A stretch of 5,680 bases of DNA, taken from NCBI GenBank assembly GCA_964432565.1, contig CAYSOA010000079.1, forward strand, positions 1 through 5,680, read 5' to 3'. Source of the DNA: CAIOHW01 sp964432565 (GTDB taxonomy: Bacteria > Bdellovibrionota > UBA1018). Of the stretch, positions 1-5,501 are shown piece by piece. The translations under genes and the position numbers were made by a program. Position 1 is the stretch's first letter. Every line of letters starts with the position of its first letter. The notes below the pieces were generated by a model. That model made no database searches. It was not told the DNA's origin and was given only the letters and a program-made list of their open reading frames with translations.

Positions 1-1480
1 GTGAATGGACGCCATCCAGTGATGGGCGATCGCGCGCTCCCGCCACGGCTAAAACACGGTACCCCTGTTGCGCCAGAAATCCGGCCTGGTTGATCCAGTG
101 GGAAGACACAGAGTCTGCTGCGGAATGGGCCATGGAGTGGATTTTCTCGGGTGAACCCTTCACCGAAAGGAGCCGGTCGCCTCGAAGCTCATGTAGGGAG
201 GCCGAGTATCCCCGCTCGGATTCATAGGGAATGGCGGCCATGAGTTTCGCCTGGCTCAGGAGCGACTCAGGGTCTGCAGCCAGCCGGTCGGTCAGTGACC
301 GGAGCGCTCGATCGACGGCATCCCGGTCCGATTCGGTGCTGAGCAGGATGGCCTCCAGAAGCCGGCCAAGGGGCTCGCCCCCTTCGGATCGGTTGGCCTC
401 GGCAGGGATCTCGTCTGAAAGCTCAAGCTCTCGATCTCCGGGAAGGATCAGCTTGGTCGCGGATAATTCATTGCGTGTGAGGGTTCCTGTCTTGTCGGTT
501 CCTATGTAGGTGCAGGATCCGAGGGCCTCGACGGCGGCCAGCTTGCGGACGATCACATTTCTGCGTGCCATTTTTCGGGAAGCGATCGCCAGAGCCACCG
601 TCAGGGCGACGGGAAGGCCCTCCGGAATGGCGGCAACTCCGAGGGCGACGGCAATCAGCAGGACATCGGTCCAGGCTTCGCCGCGCACGAGCAGAACGGC
701 CGAAATCACCAGCATAGAGACCAGAAACAGAAGGGCGAGGTTTCTGGTGAAGTGTTCCATTCGAATCAGAAGGGGGGTCTTTCCCGTATCCTTGCCAAGA
801 ACAGACTCGGCGATTCGGCCCAGCTGGCTGTGGAGGCCGGTTGCGACGACGACACCCCGCGCTCTTCCCCGGCTAACCAGAGTGCCGGCGTGGGCCATTG
901 TCACACGGTCGGCAAGCAAGGCTTCTGGACGGAGTGAGGTCTCGGCCTCCTTGTGGACGGCCAGGGATTCCCCCGTCAGAAGCGACTCGTCGATATTCAG
1001 GTCGCGACTCTCCAAGAGGCGCAGGTCGGCCGGCACCTTGTCGCCTGACTCCAGGAGTACGATGTCGCCAGGCACAAGGTGCGTGGCATCGAGATCCACG
1101 GCGCGACCGTCCCGCAGGGCTCGCGCATGATTTGAGGCCATCGCCTTCAGCGATTGGGCGCTCTTTTCTGCGCCATACTCCTGAAAGGTCCCGATCAGGG
1201 CATTGAAAACCAGCACTCCAAGAATGAAGACGGCGTCTGAGTAGTGTTGAATGGCCAGAGACACGATGCCGACCATCAGGAGGATGGCGATGAGGGGGTT
1301 GAGAAACTGCCTCAGAAATATGGAGTGAAGTCGGACACGGCGACCCGAAGGGATCTGATTCGCCCCGTACTCTTCGAGGCGCTGTTGAGCCTCGCTCGAA
1401 CGTAGCCCTCCGGCTGAACTCTCGAGTTCGTCGAGAATCTTGGCGGCAGGCAGGGAGTGGGCATCGCTCGGCAGGTTCAT
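1..1480 (-). CDS. P2-type cation-transporting P-type ATPase, N-terminal part (C-terminus off the window)
   Basis: An inner-membrane pump that uses ATP, through a phospho-aspartate intermediate, to move cations; Ca2+ is the likeliest class. The minus strand is open from ATG at 1480 to the window edge, giving 493 codons with no stop. In order: an N-terminal cation-ATPase domain (about 8-45); M1 (54-76) and M2 (80-99); the actuator domain with PGD at 137-139 and TGES at 169-172; M3 (248-267); M4 (272-297) with PEGLP at 286-290; DKTGTLT at 329-335 with phospho-acceptor Asp329; and the N-domain KGSPE at 441-445. The M4 sequence VAAIPEGLP matches SERCA/PMR1-type Ca2+ pumps, where this Glu binds the ion. 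Substrate is inferred, because the M5, M6 and M8 ligands and the hinge GDGxND motif are missing. The family is usually about 850-950 residues, so about half is seen. No clear Shine-Dalgarno precedes the ATG, and an in-frame TTG lies seven codons upstream. It is transcribed divergently from the ABC-F gene. Confidence 0.95.
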   Translation of the reverse strand, partial: MNLPSDAHSLPAAKILDELESSAGGLRSSEAQQRLEEYGANQIPSGRRVRLHSIFLRQFLNPLIAILLMVGIVSLAIQHYSDAVFILGVLVFNALIGTFQEYGAEKSAQSLKAMASNHARALRDGRAVDLDATHLVPGDIVLLESGDKVPADLRLLESRDLNIDESLLTGESLAVHKEAETSLRPEALLADRVTMAHAGTLVSRGRARGVVVATGLHSQLGRIAESVLGKDTGKTPLLIRMEHFTRNLALLFLVSMLVISAVLLVRGEAWTDVLLIAVALGVAAIPEGLPVALTVALAIASRKMARRNVIVRKLAAVEALGSCTYIGTDKTGTLTRNELSATKLILPGDRELELSDEIPAEANRSEGGEPLGRLLEAILLSTESDRDAVDRALRSLTDRLAADPESLLSQAKLMAAIPYESERGYSASLHELRGDRLLSVKGSPEKIHSMAHSAADSVSSHWINQAGFLAQQGYRVLAVAGARDRPSLDGVHS

Positions 1481-1491
1481 CGGCCGCAGGG

Positions 1492-1547
1492 TAGCAGTCA
1501 ACCCGTCTCGGGACGAAGTGTCAGGTTTTGTCGATCGTTGACTGGTA
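1492..1547. repeat. Inverted repeat in the divergent spacer, possible operator
   Basis: CAGTCAAC at 1495-1502 is exactly the reverse complement of GTTGACTG at 1537-1544. Allowing one mismatch, the match extends to TAnCAGTCAAC (1492-1502) against GTTGACTGnTA (1537-1547), 10 of 11 positions. The arms lie in the 101-bp spacer between the divergent ATPase and ABC-F genes, and the right arm runs into the -10 element of the ABC-F promoter. This layout would suit a regulator bridging two half-sites about four helical turns apart. An 8-bp match in a spacer this size is not very improbable by chance, so the operator role is inference only. Confidence 0.35.
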
Positions 1548-1551
1548 AAAT
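1543..1551 (+). promoter_or_regulatory. Extended -10 promoter element for the ABC-F gene
   Basis: TGGTAAAAT fits the sigma-70 extended -10 pattern TGnTATAAT with one mismatch in the hexamer (TAAAAT, 1546-1551). No good -35 hexamer stands 16-18 bp upstream, which is typical of extended -10 promoters. Transcription would start near 1558, giving a leader of about 24 nt before the ATG at 1582. It overlaps the right arm of the inverted repeat at 1537-1547. Confidence 0.5.
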
Positions 1552-1581
1552 GACGCTCCTTCGCTTAGACGTGAGAGCCTC

Positions 1582-3216
1582 ATGATCGCCATTTCGGGAC
1601 TCCATAAGCAGTACGGCACGAAAGTGCTCTATCGAAACGCATCGCTCCAGATCAAGCCGGGCGAGAAAATCGGACTCGTGGGCGCCAACGGGGCGGGAAA
1701 GACCTCGGTCTTCCGGATCATCGTCGGTGAGGAAAGCTATGACGCGGGCAGCGTGGCGAAGCCGGAGAGCTGGGTCGTCGGCTACTTCTCGCAGGATGTG
1801 GGGGAGATGCGCGGAAGGTCGGCGCTCGAGGAAGTCATGGCCGGAGCAGGCCGAGTGTCACAGCTCGCCCAGGAGCTGCATCAGATCGAAAAGCGTCTGG
1901 GTGAGCTTGCTGAAGATCCGGGAGACGGATCTGAGATGGAAAAGATCATCGAGAGGTTCGGCGAGGTTCAGCTCGAGTTCGAGAGTCGCGGAGGCTACGA
2001 CCTCGAGGCGCGGGCGAAGGAGATCCTGACCGGGCTGGGCATCGGTCCTGAAGACCACGGCAAACGGGTCGAGGCTTTCAGTGGCGGCTGGAAGATGCGC
2101 ATCGCTCTGGCGCGAATTCTCGTGCTTCAGCCGGATGTCCTTTTGGCTGACGAGCCGACCAACCATCTCGATCTCGAGTCGATTGTCTGGCTGGAGGAGT
2201 GGCTGAGGAACTTCAAGGGCGCCCTTCTGATGACGAGCCACGATCGCGAATTCATGAATCGCATCGTTTCGAGGATTGTCGAGGTTTCGCAGCAGGCGAT
2301 TCACTCGTACTCGGGCAATTACGATTTCTACGAGCGCGAGCGCGAGATCCGAAAGGAGCAGCAGGCTTCAGCTGCCAGAAAACAGGCGGACATGCTTGCC
2401 AAGGAGGAAGAGTTCATCGCGCGATTTGCGGCCCGTGCCTCGCACGCCGCACAGGTGCAGTCACGGGTGAAGAAACTGGAGAAGATCGAGCGCATCGAGG
2501 CCCCTGTCGACGAAAAGGCGATTGATTTTGAGTTTCCCGTGCCCCCACGAGGTGGAAATGACGTCGTCAGGTTCTCGGGGCTGGGCAAGGTCTGGCCACG
2601 CGAGGAGGGCGAGGACCGGAGTTCGGAAAAGATCGTTTTCTCGAATGCCACCGGACTGGTGAGGCGTCAGGACAAGGTTGCCGTCATCGGTGTGAACGGA
2701 GCGGGAAAATCCACGTTCCTCAAGATGATTGCCGGAAGCGCGGAGCCGACTTCGGGTAGTCTGACACTCGGTGCCGGAATCGCGGTGGGGTACTTCAGTC
2801 AGCACTCCCTGGATGTTCTCGATCCTCGAAAGACCATTTTCGATGAGATTCATGACCGCATCCCGGAGGCGACTATCGGCTTTGTTCGTAACCTGCTTGG
2901 GGCATTCCTTTTCAGTGGGGATGACGTCTACAAGAAGATTGGCGTTCTTTCGGGTGGAGAAAAGAGCCGGGTGGTGCTGGCCACTCTGTTGGCCAAGCCC
3001 CATAATCTCTTGATCCTGGACGAGCCCACGAACCATCTCGACATTCGGTCGCGCGAGATGCTGCTCGAGGCACTGAAGCGTTTCGAGGGAACCGTCCTGC
3101 TCGTCAGCCACGACCGACACTTTCTGAAACAGCTGGCCGCGCGGGTATTTGAACTCGACCGTGGCGAAATGCGCATCTACGAAGGCAGCTACCGAGACTA
3201 CCTCGATCGCCCCTGA
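1582..3216 (+). CDS. ABC-F family ATP-binding protein (ribosome-associated type)
   Basis: A soluble twin-ATPase of the ABC-F family; characterised members bind the ribosomal E site and modulate translation or protect against ribosome-targeting antibiotics. It has 544 residues and no membrane segments. ABC domain 1: Walker A GANGAGKT (34-41), Q-loop Gln71, signature FSGGW (166-170), Walker B ending at Asp190, catalytic Glu191 in EPTNHLD, switch His220. A charged helical linker (about 250-310, the P-site-tRNA-interacting motif region) contains many Arg, Lys and Glu. ABC domain 2: Walker A GVNGAGKST (370-378), Q-loop Gln407, signature LSGGE (456-460), catalytic Glu481, switch His510. The protein ends soon after domain 2, so it lacks the C-terminal extension of Uup or YheS; size and layout are closer to YbiT. 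All catalytic residues are present. The ATG has only a weak GTGAGAG ribosome site (1571-1577). A housekeeping translation factor is likelier than a resistance factor, but sequence alone does not decide. Confidence 0.95.
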   Translation: MIAISGLHKQYGTKVLYRNASLQIKPGEKIGLVGANGAGKTSVFRIIVGEESYDAGSVAKPESWVVGYFSQDVGEMRGRSALEEVMAGAGRVSQLAQELHQIEKRLGELAEDPGDGSEMEKIIERFGEVQLEFESRGGYDLEARAKEILTGLGIGPEDHGKRVEAFSGGWKMRIALARILVLQPDVLLADEPTNHLDLESIVWLEEWLRNFKGALLMTSHDREFMNRIVSRIVEVSQQAIHSYSGNYDFYEREREIRKEQQASAARKQADMLAKEEEFIARFAARASHAAQVQSRVKKLEKIERIEAPVDEKAIDFEFPVPPRGGNDVVRFSGLGKVWPREEGEDRSSEKIVFSNATGLVRRQDKVAVIGVNGAGKSTFLKMIAGSAEPTSGSLTLGAGIAVGYFSQHSLDVLDPRKTIFDEIHDRIPEATIGFVRNLLGAFLFSGDDVYKKIGVLSGGEKSRVVLATLLAKPHNLLILDEPTNHLDIRSREMLLEALKRFEGTVLLVSHDRHFLKQLAARVFELDRGEMRIYEGSYRDYLDRP

Positions 3217-3217
3217 T

Positions 3218-3242
3218 CCGGTGGATTGCAGTGTCGCACCGG
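3218..3242 (+). other. Stem-loop between the ABC-F and LysR genes
   Basis: CCGGTG (3218-3223) and CACCGG (3237-3242) form a perfect 6-bp stem with a 13-nt loop, starting two bases after the ABC-F stop codon. No U-rich tract follows, so it is not a convincing intrinsic terminator. It could attenuate read-through, stabilise the upstream message, or be a dyad operator for the regulator that begins 26 bp downstream. Confidence 0.35.
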
Positions 3243-3267
3243 CTAGACCTCGGGTAGACTTGGCGGC

Positions 3268-4185
3268 ATGAAGATCGTCATTGAGAACCGGGTTCTCTGG
3301 GTCAATTACCATCACCTTTACTGCTTTTATGTCGTCGTCAGCGAAGGCAGCCTGACGAAGGCCGCTAAGGTTCTGGGGATCGGACAGTCGGCCCTGTCGA
3401 TTCAAATGAAGCAGTTTGAGGACCATCTGGGTTTTCCACTTTTTGATCGTGCTCATCGAGTGATGAAGCCCAACGAACGGGGTCGGATTGTGTTTTCCTA
3501 TGCCCGAGAAATTTTTCGGCTCGGGGGTGAGATGGTCGAGACCCTTTTCGACCGTCCGACCGCCTTGCGGACACACCTTCAGATCGGCGCACTCGATACG
3601 ATTCCCAAGCACCTGGTCATCCAGATCGTGGAGGCCGCCCTTGCGGGGAAGCCCTGTTCGGTATCGGTGGGAGAAGGGAAGCAGGCCACGCTGATGGGCG
3701 AGCTTCTGGAACATCGGATCGACCTGATGGTGACCAATACGTTTCCCAATTCCGACCCCGGGGTCCTTCATTCCCGCCGAATCGCGCGTGTGCCACTCTG
3801 GGTGGTGGGAGCCCCTCGGTTCAAAAAGCTTGCGGATCAGTTTCCCCAGTCTTTGCACGGCCAGCCCATGGTGCTCCCGACGGTGGACAGCCATGTGCGC
3901 CATGAGTTTGAGCACTACTGCAAGCGAAACGAGGTTCGGGCCGACTGCGTGGTCGAGGCGCAGGATGTGATGGTTCAAAAGCTTTTGGCCCTTCGGGGGG
4001 CGGGAATGACCGTGGTTCCGGAGTTTGCCGTAGCGGAGTATCTGGAACGGGGAGAACTGCATCTGATCGGAAAGCTTCAGGGCTCCTTCGAGGAAATCTT
4101 TCTGGTGGCGGCCTCGCGGAAGATCGAGAATCCCGTGGCCTCGATGCTCATGCGCAAGTTTTCGATCGAGAAGGGGCAGTCTTGA
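3268..4185 (+). CDS. LysR-family transcriptional regulator, NhaR-like
   Basis: A cytoplasmic DNA-binding regulator of 305 residues, the usual LysR length. The N-terminal winged helix-turn-helix spans about 13-72: the NYHHLYCFYVV start, then EGSLTKAA (26-33), the recognition-helix region GQSALSIQMKQFE (39-51), and the LGFPLFDR wing (54-61). The effector-binding domain follows from about residue 100. The opening NY.HLY.F pattern, the FxLxxEM segment near 83-89, and the GALDTIPKHLV stretch (107-117) resemble Escherichia coli NhaR rather than typical LysR proteins. NhaR activates nhaA in response to Na+ and also pgaABCD; whether this protein senses sodium is not shown. The ATG has no strong ribosome site, only GGCGG just upstream. 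It begins 51 bp after the ABC-F stop and overlaps the start of the hydrolase gene, so the hydrolase is its most obvious partner. No antiporter gene is visible. Family is secure; the NhaR subgroup is likely. Confidence 0.9.
   Translation: MKIVIENRVLWVNYHHLYCFYVVVSEGSLTKAAKVLGIGQSALSIQMKQFEDHLGFPLFDRAHRVMKPNERGRIVFSYAREIFRLGGEMVETLFDRPTALRTHLQIGALDTIPKHLVIQIVEAALAGKPCSVSVGEGKQATLMGELLEHRIDLMVTNTFPNSDPGVLHSRRIARVPLWVVGAPRFKKLADQFPQSLHGQPMVLPTVDSHVRHEFEHYCKRNEVRADCVVEAQDVMVQKLLALRGAGMTVVPEFAVAEYLERGELHLIGKLQGSFEEIFLVAASRKIENPVASMLMRKFSIEKGQS
4171..4176 (+). promoter_or_regulatory. Ribosome binding site deciding a TTG start
   Basis: AAGGGG inside the end of the regulator gene lies 5 nt before TTG at 4182-4184. 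The next in-frame start, ATG at 4200, has no comparable purine tract before it, and using it would shorten the lipoprotein signal to nine residues before the cysteine. This favours the TTG start and translational coupling. Confidence 0.55.
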
Positions 4186-5228
4186 GCTGGTTTGCCTGGA
4201 TGGGGGCGCTACTGATGGTATCCGGGTGCTCTTCGGTTTCCGCGCGCCGGTCGGATCACTTTGACGGGTCCCGGTTTTTCAATCCCGGTGCAAAGGTCGA
4301 CAAGTCGTTCTGGCAGTTTTTGAAGTGGCAGTGGTCGCGCGACGCGGCAGAGTGGCCGGATTGGCGGGATATCGAGTTGTCCTCACCCGATACGAGTGAG
4401 CCTTCGGTCGGGGAGTTCTTTGTGACCTTCATCAACCACGCTACGCACCTGATCCGGTTTCCCGGCCTGAACGTGCTGACTGATCCGATTTATTCGGAGC
4501 GGGCGAGTCCCATCTCATGGGCAGGACCGAAGCGCATTCATGAGCCAGGAATTCCCTTTGATCAGCTTCCGCGAATCGACGTGGTGCTGGTCAGTCACAA
4601 TCACTATGATCACATGGATGCCGATACGGTTCGGCACCTTTCGGAAGTTCACAATCCGCTTTTTGTTACCCCCGTGGGCAACAAGGCGCTGCTTGAGGAC
4701 TTTGGAGCCAAGCGAGTGGTGGAGTTGGACTGGTGGGAAAAAACACCGATTCCCACCACGAACAGTCTGGTGACACTGGTTCCGGCACGGCACTGGTCTT
4801 CGCGGTCGCTTTTTTCCCGCAACACGGCTCTCTGGGGAGGCTTCGTGATCGAGGCGGGGGGCCATCGCGTGTATTTTGCTGGAGATACAGGCTACGGAGA
4901 CTTCTTTCAGGATATTGCAGAGCGGTTTCCCGGGCTGAGCCTGAGTATTCTTCCTATCGGCGCTTATGAGCCGCGCTGGTTCATGAAGGAGCAGCATCTG
5001 AACCCGGCGGACGCCGTCCGGGCACATCTTGACCTGCAGTCAGCCCAGAGTATGGCCACACATTTCGGAACCTTCCGGATGGCCGATGAGGGCCCTGAAG
5101 ATCCCTCCCGTGAGCTCGGAATAGCGCTCGTGAACACCCAGGTCGATCCCAGTCGGTTCGTCGTGCCCCGTCCGGGGGAGCGGCTTCGGTTCGGCGAGCG
5201 GCAGGTGCTGACCCCAGCGGTGCGTTGA
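4182..5228 (+). CDS. NAPE-PLD/RomA-like metallo-beta-lactamase-fold hydrolase, probable lipoprotein
   Basis: A dinuclear-zinc hydrolase of the metallo-beta-lactamase fold, most like the NAPE-phospholipase D/RomA group. The ligand set is complete over 348 residues: HNHYDH at 139-144 (His139, His141, Asp143, His144), His204 in PARHWSSR, Asp235 in FAGDTGY and His294 in THFGTF. These correspond to the metal ligands of mammalian NAPE-PLD. Other family hallmarks are GPKR (115-118), ELDWW (181-185), LWGG (217-220) and PIGAYEPRWFM (258-268). The N-terminus is short and hydrophobic and ends in VSGC (13-16), a plausible lipobox with Cys16 as the lipidated residue, although the n-region lacks Lys or Arg. 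It would therefore sit at a membrane facing the periplasm, where phospholipid-like phosphodiesters are reasonable but unproven substrates. The TTG start overlaps the LysR stop in the tetranucleotide TTGA, implying coupling to that regulator. If ATG at 4200 were used, the lipoprotein call would weaken. Confidence 0.9.
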   Translation: MSWFAWMGALLMVSGCSSVSARRSDHFDGSRFFNPGAKVDKSFWQFLKWQWSRDAAEWPDWRDIELSSPDTSEPSVGEFFVTFINHATHLIRFPGLNVLTDPIYSERASPISWAGPKRIHEPGIPFDQLPRIDVVLVSHNHYDHMDADTVRHLSEVHNPLFVTPVGNKALLEDFGAKRVVELDWWEKTPIPTTNSLVTLVPARHWSSRSLFSRNTALWGGFVIEAGGHRVYFAGDTGYGDFFQDIAERFPGLSLSILPIGAYEPRWFMKEQHLNPADAVRAHLDLQSAQSMATHFGTFRMADEGPEDPSRELGIALVNTQVDPSRFVVPRPGERLRFGERQVLTPAVR

Positions 5229-5249
5229 AAAACGCGGCTGATTTCGCGT
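5222..5249 (+). other. Overlapping hairpins at the hydrolase stop codon, weak terminator candidate
   Basis: GCGTT (5222-5226) and AACGC (5231-5235) pair perfectly around a GAAA tetraloop that contains part of the TGA stop. An alternative stem, ACGCG (5232-5236) with CGCGT (5245-5249), shares bases with the first, so only one can form. No run of T follows either stem. Together they may mark the 3' end of the hydrolase message, but intrinsic termination is not established. Confidence 0.3.
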
Positions 5250-5260
5250 ACGAACTGGTT

Positions 5261-5266
5261 TATCAT
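5261..5266 (+). promoter_or_regulatory. -10 element of the ahcY leader promoter
   Basis: TATCAT matches the sigma-70 -10 consensus at five of six positions. A start about 7 nt downstream (near 5273) would fall almost exactly at the first base of riboswitch helix P1 (5275), as expected for a leader RNA. The best-spaced -35 candidate, CTGATT at 5238-5243, is weak (three of six). The consensus-like TTGACA at 5271-5276 lies at the start of P1 and has no -10 at proper spacing. Confidence 0.5.
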
Positions 5267-5274
5267 TCCTTTGA

Positions 5275-5383
5275 CACTCAAGGAGCGTTGCGAGGCGTGA
5301 ACCGGCGGAGAGCCCGACGGAAGATGCGCCCCAGGCTTGGGTGGGTCGTCCCGACAGGGGACGGCAAGGACTCAACGGCGCTC
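5275..5383 (+). promoter_or_regulatory. S-adenosylhomocysteine (SAH) riboswitch aptamer
   Basis: This RNA in the ahcY leader binds SAH and, in known examples, turns expression on when SAH builds up. The conserved blocks are visible: AAGGAGCGTTGCGA (5280-5293), CCAGGCTTGGG (5331-5341) and CAACGGCGCTCA (5373-5384). P1 pairs 5275-5282 with 5336-5343, eight continuous pairs including one G-U. P2 can form from GGCG (5294-5297) with CGCC (5327-5330), with a variable apical arm between. P3 is a 6-bp hairpin, CGTCCC (5347-5352) with GGGACG (5358-5363). The P4 pseudoknot pairs GAGCG (5283-5287) with CGCTC (5379-5383), plus TTG (5288-5290) with CAA (5373-5375). The gene that follows degrades SAH, which agrees with the RNA family. 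A covariance-model search with the Rfam SAH riboswitch family would settle the exact borders. Confidence 0.92.
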
Positions 5384-5487
5384 ACCCACGGCGACACACG
5401 GAAGACTCCGGCGCCGGTTTCGGGTGGTGCCTTCCTCCGATTCCGAACGGTGACTTTCTCCTGCTCGCTGTTGGTTGAACCGTGAAA
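5384..5487 (+). promoter_or_regulatory. Putative expression platform between the SAH aptamer and ahcY
   Basis: About 100 nt separate the aptamer from the ribosome site. ACCCA (5384-5388) continues a strand able to pair with the 3' side of P1. A hairpin can form from GGCGCC (5410-5415) and GGTGCC (5426-5431) with one G-U pair; it overlaps the 10-bp palindrome at 5408-5417. CTCCT (5458-5462) is complementary to the AGGAG ribosome site. There is no stem followed by a T run, so transcription termination is not evident and control at translation is the better guess. The assignment as expression platform is inference from position. Confidence 0.4.
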
Positions 5488-5492
5488 AGGAG
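5488..5492 (+). promoter_or_regulatory. ahcY ribosome binding site
   Basis: AGGAG lies 9 nt before the ATG at 5502 in an A-rich stretch, the clearest Shine-Dalgarno in the window. It is complementary to CTCCT at 5458-5462, so it could be sequestered in a 5-bp stem with a 25-nt loop when the leader is in the off state. Confidence 0.75.
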
Positions 5493-5501
5493 CAACAAAA
5501 C

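Noticed and set aside
231..1206. Several plus-strand open frames opposite the P-type ATPase.
   Set aside because: The minus strand encodes a continuous ATPase with all expected motifs. The plus-strand products are low-complexity Arg/Ser-rich shadows.
1538..1543. TTGACT as a -35 element for the ABC-F gene.
   Set aside because: At 16-18 bp spacing the sequence (around TCGCTT) is not -10-like, whereas the overlapping extended -10 TGGTAAAAT is good. The hexamer is better read as part of the inverted repeat.
1582..3216. Antibiotic-resistance ABC-F determinant.
   Set aside because: The domain layout fits the ABC-F family in general, but nothing in the sequence or neighbourhood (no mobile element, no leader peptide attenuator) marks it as a resistance protein.
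2461..4062. A 533-codon open frame on the minus strand, opposite the ABC-F C-terminal half and the LysR gene.
   Set aside because: Its length is striking, but it spans two well-recognised plus-strand genes and the gap between them. The translation shows no recognisable domain, and long antisense open frames are common in GC-rich coding DNA.
4515..5027. A 170-codon minus-strand frame inside the hydrolase gene.
   Set aside because: It lies wholly within a hydrolase with complete metal ligands on the other strand and has no recognisable motif.
5271..5276. A consensus-like -35 hexamer TTGACA at the start of the riboswitch.
   Set aside because: No -10-like hexamer lies 16-18 bp downstream, and the bases belong to the start of helix P1. 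TATCAT at 5261 is the better promoter element.
5225..5485. An 86-codon plus-strand frame across the ahcY leader.
   Set aside because: It starts at a TTG inside the hydrolase stop region and runs through the SAH aptamer. The conserved RNA structure explains this stretch better.
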